Origin: W1P20-047 sp051878795
GTDB lineage: Bacteria > Actinomycetota > Coriobacteriia > Coriobacteriales > Eggerthellaceae
DNA: 9,626 nt
Direction: 5' to 3'
NCBI GenBank assembly: GCA_051878795.1
Contig: JBJEKU010000071.1
Coordinates: 1-9,626, forward strand
This document shows positions 1-7,700 of the stretch, one piece after another. Made by a program: the position numbers and the translations under genes. The notes beneath the pieces were generated by a model that did not search any database, was not told the origin of the DNA, and saw only the letters and a program-made list of their open reading frames with translations. Within the stretch, counting starts at the first letter, position 1. Every line of letters starts with the position of its first letter.

Positions 1-136
1 TCCATCGCGCCTTGAATTTTGACTTAACCGCCTTGAAATAGAGGAGTTCGGTTTCTCCCTCGCAAACAATCAGGATGGTCGGTTTCGCCTTCTTCCCCCC
101 GGCGGTTCTTTCCTTGGGTCGTTTCCGGGCGGCCAA
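1..136 (-). CDS. rloB: RloB-family protein, N-terminal part (partial, cut by window edge)
   Basis: Only the first 45 codons are inside the window. The translation opens with a very basic stretch (LAARKRPKERTAGGKKAKP) followed by TILIVCEGETELLYF, a beta strand plus acidic motif typical of RloB and related Toprim-like proteins, where the glutamate of the CEGE motif is expected to help bind metal. A basic tail before ILIVCEGE is characteristic of RloB (PF13707). The start is taken as TTG at 136-134 because AAGGAG lies nine bases upstream, inside the last codons of the ATPase gene, and only one base separates that gene's stop from this TTG. The two genes are therefore almost certainly one operon with coupled translation. 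RloB beside a RloA-type ATPase is the AbiLii/AbiLi arrangement of abortive-infection systems; the biochemical activity of RloB is not settled. The catalytic remainder of the protein is not visible. Confidence 0.82.
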   Translation of the reverse strand, partial: MAARKRPKERTAGGKKAKPTILIVCEGETELLYFKAVKSKFKARW

Positions 137-137
137 C

Positions 138-1418
138 TTACAGTACTCCTTCGATGAAGGGGATGGCTCCATATGCGCCGTAAAGGTATCGGTTCAGGAT
201 ATTGTCTTCCTTTCGGGGAGAAAAATCGGATAAGGGGTAGAGTTCGCTTGAGCCCGTATCTTGGTTCTTTTCCACGAACCAGATCTGATCTCGCCTGAGA
301 AGCTGTTCGTTCATAAGGGAGAGGTCGTGAGTGGTGAAGATGAGCTGGGCGTTCTTACTGTTGAGCTCTCGATCGAAGAACAGGGAAACAAGATTGCCCA
401 GAAGAATGGGATGAAGGCTTCTTTCGATTTCGTCGACTACAAGGGTTCTGCCGTTGGAAATTGCATCGAGGAATTCAGCTGCAAGGTTGAGCATCGTGAT
501 TGTGCCCAAAGATTCGTTATCGAATCCGAATCCGATTTGCTGGCTTCCGATTCGATGCTGTAATTGGAAGATGATCTTCTTATCGGCGGGAGCGATTTCC
601 TCGACGTTCTCGCCGGTGAGGGCTTCGAAAATCGCTTTGACCTTGTCGGTGAGGACTTTTTGGTTTTCGAGCTCTTCATCGCTGAAGTCGCTTTCCGCAA
701 GCTGGGCACCGGTGATTCCCAAGTCGGCTGATTGGATTGCCTCTACTGCTTTGGAGAAGTTGTCTTCCCCTAAATCGCGGAGCTTTTTCAGGATGGTGCC
801 GTAGTCGACGGGCATCGAATGGTCGATTATCCGAAAATCATGTTGAATCCAATGAAAGACGGTGGAGCAGTCTTCAACACCGAATTTCGAAAGCAAACCG
901 AGCACAGGGCCGTTGTCAGAAAAGCCTTTGAGCTTGGTTGTGATCCCCGAGTATTTCGATCCCTGCTTTATTTCGTATCGGCCGCTTTCGGTGCGGGTGC
1001 GTTCGAAGACGAGCCTTTCGAGTTTTGGTTGGGCTTTGAATACCTCGCAAACGATGCCGCTTGAGTCGAGTGAGAATTCGTAATAGTACTTCGTTTTGCC
1101 GATAAGGATTGAAAACCAGAATCTGGATGGTTTTCCGGATTGTCCGACAAATGCTTCATGGAATAGTTCTCTAGCGAGGGGGGTACCCCCTATCACGTAG
1201 GATTTAGCAAAAGCCATTGCTTTAAGGAGATTCGACTTTCCCGATGCGTTTGCTCCGAAAACGGCAGTAGCGCAAAGCACTCCGTTGGAGCTGTACCCAA
1301 TTGGCTTTACTGGAGCAAGGTTATCGGGAAGTTCTTTATAGGCGTTGATGGGAAGCATGCTCAGGGTTGCCCCGTTCTGGAAGGAGCGGAAGTTCTCGCA
1401 ACCGAACTCTAATAACAT
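138..1418 (-). CDS. rloA: RloA/AbiLi-type AAA family ATPase (SMC/ABC-like, AAA_15/AAA_21)
   Basis: A 426-residue ATPase of the COG1106 type. The N-terminus (LLEFGCENFRSF) is the usual first strand of SMC/RecF-like ATPases. Walker A is GANASGKS at residues 55-62; an ABC-like signature ESLGT is at 302-306; Walker B is TLVVDEIE at 325-332 with D329 and E330; a SLHP D-loop follows at 334-337; the switch histidine is in TTHD at 362-365. The C-terminus (NRYLYGAYGAIPFIE, 409-423) is typical of the family. Length is normal and all ATPase motifs are intact. The ATG at 1418 is preceded by AGGAGGA, a strong SD. The gene is followed after one base by a RloB-type gene, an association known from 'R-linked ORFs' of Campylobacter hsd loci and from AbiL abortive infection. 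Here it also borders a type I R-M operon, transcribed divergently. G+C (about 47% in a sampled line) is below that of hsdR, suggesting separate acquisition. Its role as infection sensor or regulator of RloB is inferred. Confidence 0.9.
   Translation of the reverse strand: MLLEFGCENFRSFQNGATLSMLPINAYKELPDNLAPVKPIGYSSNGVLCATAVFGANASGKSNLLKAMAFAKSYVIGGTPLARELFHEAFVGQSGKPSRFWFSILIGKTKYYYEFSLDSSGIVCEVFKAQPKLERLVFERTRTESGRYEIKQGSKYSGITTKLKGFSDNGPVLGLLSKFGVEDCSTVFHWIQHDFRIIDHSMPVDYGTILKKLRDLGEDNFSKAVEAIQSADLGITGAQLAESDFSDEELENQKVLTDKVKAIFEALTGENVEEIAPADKKIIFQLQHRIGSQQIGFGFDNESLGTITMLNLAAEFLDAISNGRTLVVDEIERSLHPILLGNLVSLFFDRELNSKNAQLIFTTHDLSLMNEQLLRRDQIWFVEKNQDTGSSELYPLSDFSPRKEDNILNRYLYGAYGAIPFIEGVL
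146..151 (-). promoter_or_regulatory. Ribosome binding site for rloB, inside the 3' end of rloA
   Basis: AAGGAG on the minus strand overlaps the final Glu-Gly-Val codons of the ATPase gene and sits nine bases before the TTG start of rloB. It decides the rloB start, since no ATG or GTG is available in that frame nearby. The SD sequence is exposed only within translated mRNA, which fits translational coupling to the upstream gene. Confidence 0.65.
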
Positions 1419-1438
1419 TGTTCCTCCTAGAAATGACT

Positions 1439-1467
1439 TTTATACAGATAGTAAAGCAGAATTTAAG
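1439..1467 (-). promoter_or_regulatory. Candidate promoter of the rloA-rloB operon
   Basis: On the minus strand TATAAA (1444-1439, five of six to the -10 consensus) lies 17 bases downstream of CTTAAA (1467-1462, only three of six to the -35 consensus). Transcription would begin close to the SD and give a leader of roughly 15 bases. The surrounding stretch is AT-rich, as expected for a promoter. The -35 match is weak, so this is a candidate only. Confidence 0.35.
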
Positions 1468-1492
1468 AAAAATCAGCAAAAAATGACCTAGT

Positions 1493-1509
1493 AAACGGTA
1501 AAAAACGGT
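1493..1509 (-). repeat. Tandem ACCGTTT motif upstream of rloA
   Basis: On the minus strand ACCGTTT occurs twice with a 10-bp period (1509-1503 and 1499-1493), which places both copies on the same face of the helix. A third copy, ACCGTTTTTT in the opposite orientation, lies at 1652-1661 inside the spacer of the candidate hsdM promoter, so the divergent intergenic region is bracketed by inverted copies. This would suit a shared regulator, but the motif is short and partly homopolymeric, so chance is possible. Confidence 0.3.
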
Positions 1510-1640
1510 CTATGCGAATTTTCGGATGGATTGAGGAAAGGCTGGAGAGGGGTGGGTTGCAATCCTCGGCTCTACTGGGAAGCATGTTCCCATCGGGGTT
1601 TTCTGCGCTTGCCCAAGGCATCTGGCAGCTGGCGTTTATG

Positions 1641-1670
1641 CTGACCGGGCAACCGTTTTTTGCGTACAAT
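1641..1670 (+). promoter_or_regulatory. Candidate promoter of the hsdMSR operon
   Basis: CTGACC (1641-1646, four of six to TTGACA) and TACAAT (1665-1670, five of six to TATAAT) are separated by 18 bases. Transcription would start near 1677 and leave a leader of about 28 bases before the hsdM ATG at 1705. This position argues against the TTG at 1660 as the hsdM start, because that codon would lie upstream of the transcript start. No other promoter of similar quality was seen in the region. Confidence 0.5.
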
Positions 1671-1695
1671 CAAAGGGTTGTGTCCAACGCAGAAC

Positions 1696-1699
1696 GGAG
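1696..1699 (+). promoter_or_regulatory. Ribosome binding site for hsdM
   Basis: GGAG lies five bases upstream of the ATG at 1705. It selects this codon over the in-frame TTG at 1660 as the hsdM start, in agreement with the N-terminal sequence MSDTLNKSAMIW that resembles family members. Confidence 0.6.
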
Positions 1700-1704
1700 C
1701 CGCT

Positions 1705-3444
1705 ATGTCCGATACCCTGAACAAATCCGCCATGATCTGGGCCGTCGCAGAACTGCTGCGCGGCGATTACAAGCAGCATGAATACGGCGACATCATCCTG
1801 CCGTTCACGGTGTTGCGGCGTTTGGACTGCGTGCTGGCTCCCACTAAGCAAGCCGTTCTGGAGGCGCACAAGAAATTCGCCGGAACCGCGTTGGAGGAGA
1901 AGTTCCTCACCAACGCGAGCGGCCTGGGCTTTTACAACCTTTCCCTGTTCGACATGGAAAAGCTGCTGAACGACCCCGATCATATCGCATCCAATCTGAA
2001 CGATTACTGGGGCAAGTTCTCTGCGGACGCGTTGGATATCTTCGAGAACTTCAAGTTCGGCACCATCGTGAGCGAGTTGGATGACAAGAACCTGTTATTC
2101 CTTATCGTGCAGGAATTCTGCAAGGTGGACCTGAGGCCCGAAGTGGTGCCCAATGCCGAAATGGGAGACATCTACGAAGAGCTGCTGCGCAAGTTCTCCG
2201 AAATGTCCAACGAGACCGCTGGTGAGCACTTCAGCCCGCGCGACGGCTTGAAGCTGGCCGTGGACCTGGTCACCGCCGAGGCGGAAGAGGACCTGTGCAC
2301 CCCGGGACGCATCATCACCTGCTGCGACCCCTGCTGCGGCACGGGTGGTGCACTTTCCATGTTCGAAGACCGGGTGCACGAATACAATCCCGCGGCCGAT
2401 GTGCGCGTGTACGGCCAGGAACTGAACGAGGCCACCTACGCCATGTGCAAGGCCGACATCTTGATCAAGGGAGGCGATGCCGGATCCATCGCGCAGGGCA
2501 ACACCCTGGTGCCCACCGACAACACGGTTTCCAAGGCGCGCGGTTGGGCATTCGGCGACAGGACTTTCGCCTACCAGGTTTCCAATCCCCCGTACGGCGT
2601 GGATTGGAAGAAGGTGAAGAAGGAAGTGGAGCTGGAAGCAGGCGTGCCCGGCAAGCGCTTCGAAGCGGGCGCACCCAGGGTTTCCGACGGGCAGCTGCTG
2701 TTCCTGCAGCATATGATCCATTCCATGAGGCCGCGCAGCGAAGGCGGCGGGCGCATCGCCGTGTTCATGAACGGCAGCCCCCTGTTCACGGGCGGTGCCG
2801 GCAGCGGCGAGAGCAATATCCGCAGGTGGGTGCTGGAAAACGACTATCTGGAAGGCATCGTGGCAATGCCCACGGACTTCTTCTTCAATACGGGCATCGC
2901 GACTTACATCTGGGTGCTTTCCAACAACAAGCCCGCGCACCGCAGGCACAAGGTGCAGCTGCTGGATGCCAGCGGCTTGGGAACCAAGATGCGCAAGAGC
3001 CTGGGCAGCAAGCGCAAGGAACTTTCCGACCAGGCCATTGCCGATATCGTGCGCGAGTGGACCGACTTCGTGCCCACCGAGACCTGCAAGATCTTCGATA
3101 CCACTGACTTCGGCTATACCACGGTGACGGTGGAGCGCCCGCTGTTGGACGATCAGGGTAATCCCGTGACCGACAAGAAGGGCAGGCCCAAGCCCGACAG
3201 CGCAAAGCGCGATACCGAAAACGTGCCGCTTTCCCAGGATATCGACGAATACTTCCAGCGCGAGGTGCTGCCCTATGCGCCGGATGCCTGGATGGACCGC
3301 AAGAAGGACAAGGTGGGATACGAAATCCCCTTCACCCGCTACTTCTATAAGTACACCCCGCTGCGCCCCAGTGCGGAAATCCTGGCGGAATTGGAGCAGG
3401 TGGAAGCCTCCATCGCCGAGAAGCTCGCGAAGGCCAGGGGCTAG
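1705..3444 (+). CDS. hsdM: Type I restriction-modification DNA methyltransferase subunit (HsdM)
   Basis: A 579-residue N6-adenine methyltransferase. The N-terminal helical HsdM_N region (about residues 1-150) begins MSDTLNKSAMIWAVAELLRG. GEHFSPRD at 173-180 leads into the catalytic domain. Motif I for S-adenosylmethionine binding is DPCCGTGG (208-215), with cysteines where alanine is common. Motif IV is NPPYG (294-298), the catalytic motif for N6-adenine methylation. The C-terminus (about 557-578) is a charged helix likely to contact HsdS. The product works in the cytoplasm with HsdS as an M2S1 methyltransferase protecting host DNA, and with HsdR for cleavage. Length and motifs are normal with no sign of damage. 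It heads the operon and its stop is two bases before the hsdS GTG. The start at 1705 is supported by GGAG five bases upstream. Which type I subfamily it belongs to (IA-IE) cannot be decided by eye. Confidence 0.96.
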   Translation: MSDTLNKSAMIWAVAELLRGDYKQHEYGDIILPFTVLRRLDCVLAPTKQAVLEAHKKFAGTALEEKFLTNASGLGFYNLSLFDMEKLLNDPDHIASNLNDYWGKFSADALDIFENFKFGTIVSELDDKNLLFLIVQEFCKVDLRPEVVPNAEMGDIYEELLRKFSEMSNETAGEHFSPRDGLKLAVDLVTAEAEEDLCTPGRIITCCDPCCGTGGALSMFEDRVHEYNPAADVRVYGQELNEATYAMCKADILIKGGDAGSIAQGNTLVPTDNTVSKARGWAFGDRTFAYQVSNPPYGVDWKKVKKEVELEAGVPGKRFEAGAPRVSDGQLLFLQHMIHSMRPRSEGGGRIAVFMNGSPLFTGGAGSGESNIRRWVLENDYLEGIVAMPTDFFFNTGIATYIWVLSNNKPAHRRHKVQLLDASGLGTKMRKSLGSKRKELSDQAIADIVREWTDFVPTETCKIFDTTDFGYTTVTVERPLLDDQGNPVTDKKGRPKPDSAKRDTENVPLSQDIDEYFQREVLPYAPDAWMDRKKDKVGYEIPFTRYFYKYTPLRPSAEILAELEQVEASIAEKLAKARG

Positions 3445-3446
3445 CC

Positions 3447-4730
3447 GTGCGGCGTTACGAGGCGTACAAGGACTCCGGCGTCGAGTGGATCGGCGAGATC
3501 CCTGTGGGGTGGGAGATACGCAGGCTGAAGACGCTTGCCACTAACGACATTAGGAAAACCCCGACAAATCAAGGTGCATATATCGGCCTTGAGAGCATCC
3601 AGCCATGGACGCAGCGCTTCCTCGAATCAGCCGAAGACAGCAACGACCCCGAGGGCAACTACTATGATGACGATTGCGTCCTGTTTGGAAAACTAAGGCC
3701 ATACCTCGCCAAGGTGTTCGTCCCCACGGAGTCTGGGCAATGCAGCTCTGAGTTCCTGATTCTAAGGAGCGAATTACTTTCTCGGAGATACTTGTCGTAT
3801 TCCCTTATTAACGGCAGGTTCATCGATGAAGTTAATTCGCTAACGTACGGCGCGAAAATGCCCCGAGCGAGCTGGGAAACGATCGGTTCCATTCCCAGCC
3901 CACTTCCATCGGCAAGAGAACAGGCTGCCATCGCAGACTACCTGGACGCCAAGACCGCCCGGATAGACTCCATCGTCTCCCAGACCGAGCGCTCTATCGG
4001 GCTTCTGCGCGAGTACCGCAAATCCGTCATCTCCGAGGCCGTCACCAAGGGCCTTAACCCCGATGCCCCCATGAAGGACTCCGGCGTCGAGTGGATCGGC
4101 GAGATTCCCGGGGAGTGGTCTTTGGTCAAACTCGGCATTGTGTCGACCAAAATCGGAAGCGGAAAGACCCCCCGCGGCGGAGCAGATGTCTATCATGAGG
4201 AGGGCATCCCCTTCTTGCGGAGCCAGAATATCTACGACACAGGACTTCGCCTTGACGATGTTGCGTATATCTCTGAGGAAGTTGACGAGGAGATGTCGGC
4301 GACCCGGGTCTTCGAGGGCGATGTGCTGCTCAATATCACTGGCGGCTCCATCGGAAGATGCTGCACATATGATCTAGAGGCGCATGCGAATGTCAACCAG
4401 CACGTCTGTATCATCCGCCCGTCGGGAAAGGCCTTGCCAAAGTGGATTCGGTACTTTTGGAATTCTAACCCAGGTCGGACCACCGTCGATATCCATCAAT
4501 CAGGCGCAAATAGGGAAGGCTTGAACTTCGAGCAAATCGCAGCAGCGCGAATCCCCCTTCCCTCGGTTGGCGAGCAAAAGGAAATAGTGTCGTATATCGA
4601 CGCCAAAACCGCCGAAATCGATTCCCTCATCGCCGATAAGCAGCGCCAGGTGGAGCTGTTGAAGGAATACCGCAAGTCCCTCATATCCGAAGCCGTCACC
4701 GGCAAGTTCAAGGTCCCCGGATTGGAGTAG
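3447..4730 (+). CDS. hsdS: Type I restriction-modification specificity subunit (HsdS)
   Basis: A 427-residue specificity subunit with the classic two-repeat plan. Half one has YKDSGVEWIGEIP (7-19), target recognition domain 1 (TRD1, about 22-150) and a spacer helix with LDAKTARID and LREYRKSVISEAVT (166-200). Half two repeats KDSGVEWIGEIP (210-221), TRD2 (about 224-368) and a C-terminal helix with IDAKTAEID and LKEYRKSLISEAVT (384-418). Each TRD reads one half of a bipartite site and the paired helices set the spacing. The start is a GTG two bases after the hsdM stop, with AGGGG upstream; the family N-terminus confirms it. The TRDs are visibly poorer in G+C (about 43-47% in sampled lines) than hsdR, while the conserved helices and YKDSGVEW modules are GC-rich, as expected when TRDs are exchanged by recombination. 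Both halves are complete, so the protein should be functional. The recognised sequence cannot be inferred. Confidence 0.95.
   Translation: MRRYEAYKDSGVEWIGEIPVGWEIRRLKTLATNDIRKTPTNQGAYIGLESIQPWTQRFLESAEDSNDPEGNYYDDDCVLFGKLRPYLAKVFVPTESGQCSSEFLILRSELLSRRYLSYSLINGRFIDEVNSLTYGAKMPRASWETIGSIPSPLPSAREQAAIADYLDAKTARIDSIVSQTERSIGLLREYRKSVISEAVTKGLNPDAPMKDSGVEWIGEIPGEWSLVKLGIVSTKIGSGKTPRGGADVYHEEGIPFLRSQNIYDTGLRLDDVAYISEEVDEEMSATRVFEGDVLLNITGGSIGRCCTYDLEAHANVNQHVCIIRPSGKALPKWIRYFWNSNPGRTTVDIHQSGANREGLNFEQIAAARIPLPSVGEQKEIVSYIDAKTAEIDSLIADKQRQVELLKEYRKSLISEAVTGKFKVPGLE
3468..3499 (+). repeat. 32-bp exact direct repeat in hsdS, copy 1
   Basis: This stretch, encoding the KDSGVEWIGEI module before TRD1, is identical base for base to 4074-4105, the module before TRD2. 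The copies are 606 bp apart, and after one synonymous difference (C or T) two further bases match. Identity across all third codon positions points to recent duplication, gene conversion or recombination rather than protein-level constraint alone. Confidence 0.9.
4074..4105 (+). repeat. 32-bp exact direct repeat in hsdS, copy 2
   Basis: Second copy of the repeat at 3468-3499, here introducing TRD2 in the same reading frame. Homologous exchange between the copies would delete or duplicate exactly one TRD-plus-helix unit (606 bp, 202 codons) without a frameshift. Confidence 0.9.
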
Positions 4731-4732
4731 CC

Positions 4733-7700
4733 GTGAATCCTGTGGAATACGCAAACGTGAACAATGCTGCTGCGAAGGACGTTTCCGAGCGCGCCTATGA
4801 AGACGCAGTCGAGGTCATCCTGAACTCGGTCGGCTGGTCTTCGGCAGACGCATCCGACTACGACCGCTCGTTGGCGGTGAAGCTGGACAGCACCATCGCC
4901 TTCATCGAGCAATCCCAGCCCAAGGAATGGGCGAAGGTGCTCTCTTTCTACGGCAGCGAAGCTTCCGCCCGTGCCAACTTCGCCAAGCAGCTGGACAAGA
5001 ACCTCACCTTCAACGGCTTGGTGCACGTGCTGCGCCATGGCTTCAAGATGGCAGGCGCCAGGTTGCGTCTGTGCTACTTCCGTCCGCCCAACAACCTGAA
5101 CGCCGATGCCTTCCGCCAGCATGCCTGCAACCGCTTCGAAGTGGTGCGCCAGCTGCGCTACGGCACTATGAAGGGCGACTTGGACAACAGCTTGGACGTG
5201 GTACTGTTCCTAAACGGCCTGCCCCTGGTCACCGTAGAGCTGAAGAACCGCCAGACCGGGCAGAGCGTGGAAAACGCCATGACCCAATACAAGCAGGACC
5301 GCGACCCGCGCGAGCTTATCTTCAAACCCGACAACCGCAGCCTGGTGCACTTCGCCGTGGACGGCCATCTGGTGCGCATGACAACCATGCTGTGGGCGAG
5401 CGATACCAAGTTCTGGAAGTTCGACAAGGGCAACAACGGCGACGCCGGCAACCCGCCCGTGGAACAGGGCCGCCGCACCGACTACCTGTTCGCGGAGGTG
5501 CTGGAGCCCCAGTCGCTGCTGCAGATCGTGCAGAGCTTCGCCCAGGTCAAGCGCACGGGCGACAAGGTGGATTCCGTCATCTTCCCGCGCTATCACCAGC
5601 TGCGCGTGGTGCGCAAGCTGGTCGCGAGCGCCGCCGCCGAAGGACCGGGCCGCAACTACTTGATCCAGCATTCCGCGGGCAGCGGCAAGAGCCACTCCAT
5701 TTCGTGGACCGCCCATCAGCTGGCGGGACTGACCAAGCCCGATGGCTCTGCGGTCTTCGACTCCATCGTCATCCTGACCGACCGCAAGGTGCTGGACAGC
5801 CAGCTGCAGGAAGACGTGTATTCCATGGAGCACAAGGAAGGCCTGGTCGTGAAGGTGGAGGGCACCTCGAAGGACCTGAGGGACGCCCTGAACGGCGGTG
5901 CGCGCATCATCATCAGCACCATCCAGAAATTCCCCTACATCTACCGCGACACCGACGTGGCCGACCGCACCTTCGCCGTGATCGTTGACGAGGCGCATTC
6001 TTCCCAGACCGGCAAGAATGCCGAAAAGACGCGCGAGGGCTTGTCCAAGATGAGCGACGAGGAATTCCAGCAGATGCTGGAAGAGGCGGCCATCTTAGAC
6101 GAGGCTGCCGCCACCGAGGCGGAGGCCGCGCAGGTTTCGGTGCTGCAGGAGGTTTCGGCCCAGGGCAGGCGCGACAACCTTTCCTTCATCGCCTTCACCG
6201 CGACGCCCAAGGCCAAGACCCTGGAGCTGTTCGGCACCATGGGCGAAGACGGCAAGCCGCATCCCTTCGACCTGTATTCCATGCGCCAGGCTATCAACGA
6301 GCATTACATCCTTGACGTGTTGAAGAACTACACCACCTTCGAAACCTACTACAAGCTGATCAAGTCCATCCCAGACGATCCCAAGTATGCCCAGGCACAG
6401 GCTTCGAAGGCGCTTATGAACTTCGTGAAGCTGCATCCTTCCAACATCTCCAAGAAGGCGCAGATCATGGTGGAGCACTTTCGCAGCACAGTGGCGACCT
6501 TGCTGGAAGGCAAGGCCAAGGCCATGGTGGTTACCAGCACGCGCAAGGCGGCGGTGCTGTACACGCAGGCGTTCCAGGCCTACATCGAAGAAAAGGGCTA
6601 CAGCGACATGGGCGTGATGGTGGCCTTCAGCGGCAAGCTGGATGTGGACGGCTTGGAGTACACCGAAGCCGGCATGAACGGCGTGCCCGAAACCAAGACC
6701 GCGGAAACCTTCGCCAAGCCCGAATACCAGGTGATGATCGTGGCGAACAAGTTCCAGACGGGCTTCGACCAGCCGCTTCTGTGCGCTATGTACGTGGACA
6801 AGATTCTGACGGGTATCAGTGCGGTGCAGACCCTAAGCCGCCTGAACCGCTGCTATCCGGGCAAGCAGGAGGTCTTCGTGCTGGACTTCGTCAACGATGC
6901 GGAAACCATCAAGAAGAGCTTCGATGACTACTACACGGTGACCGAGATCGACCGCGTGACCGACCCCAATGCGCTCTACGAGATCGAGAGCAGGCTGGAG
7001 GGGTATCGCGTGTACACGCCGCAGGACGTGGAGACGCTGACGGATTTCTGGTTCGGCAGCCCGCGTTCGGACGACGACAACGCCAAGCTGCAGGTGATGC
7101 TCTCGCCCAGCGTGGAGCGCTATTGCGCGCTGGAAGACGAAAGGCAGTACGAGTTCCGGGAGCTGGCCAAGAAACTGGTGCGTTCGTACACCTTCATCAC
7201 CCAGATGGTGCGCCTGATGGATACCGAGTTGCACCGCACCGTGGCATTTCTGTCGCACCTGATCAAGGAGCTGCCCAAGCCAGGCGGCGTCGAGCGCGTG
7301 TTCTTGGAAGACGAGGTGGACCTGGAGTCCGTGGTCATCGAGGATCTGGGCCAGCAGAGCATCATGCTTGAAGGCCCGGGCGAGCTGCACAATGGCGGCG
7401 GCGGGGCGGGCATCGCGCGCGAAGACCCCAAGGAGTCGCTGTCCGTGCTGATCGAGCGCTTCAATGCGCGCTTCGGGACGGACTTCGGTCCCAGCACGGA
7501 GGGCACGCTTTCGGGTATGGATGGCGTGCTGGATGCTGACCGGGACCTGGAGCTGAAGTTCCAGAACAATTCCGTGGAGGACCTGCGCCTGGCCTGGAGC
7601 GACACCTTCGACTCGGTCGCCATGAAGGTGATGGATGAAAACATGGACTTCTTCGAGGTCATCGGCATGAACAAAGAGGCCTACGAGATGCTGAAGGAAG

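Noticed and set aside
883..892. ATTTCGAAAG in rloA as a third operator-like site
   Set aside because: Only an imperfect match inside coding sequence; TTCGAA cores are expected by chance at this length.
1660..1704. TTG at 1660 as an earlier hsdM start adding 15 residues
   Set aside because: It falls in the promoter region before the predicted transcript start and lacks an SD; ATG 1705 has GGAG at good spacing and matches the family N-terminus.
1512..1781. Open frame of 89 codons upstream of and overlapping hsdM on the plus strand
   Set aside because: No SD before its ATG, no recognisable motif, and it runs through the candidate hsdM promoter and into hsdM in another frame.
2095..2949. 284-codon frame on the minus strand opposite hsdM
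   Set aside because: An antisense shadow of GC-rich coding sequence; hsdM with its catalytic motifs occupies the same bases.
4927..5988. 353-codon plus-strand frame inside hsdR
   Set aside because: Composition dominated by Arg, Pro, Gly and Ala, typical of a shifted frame of GC-rich coding DNA; hsdR motifs are in the other frame.
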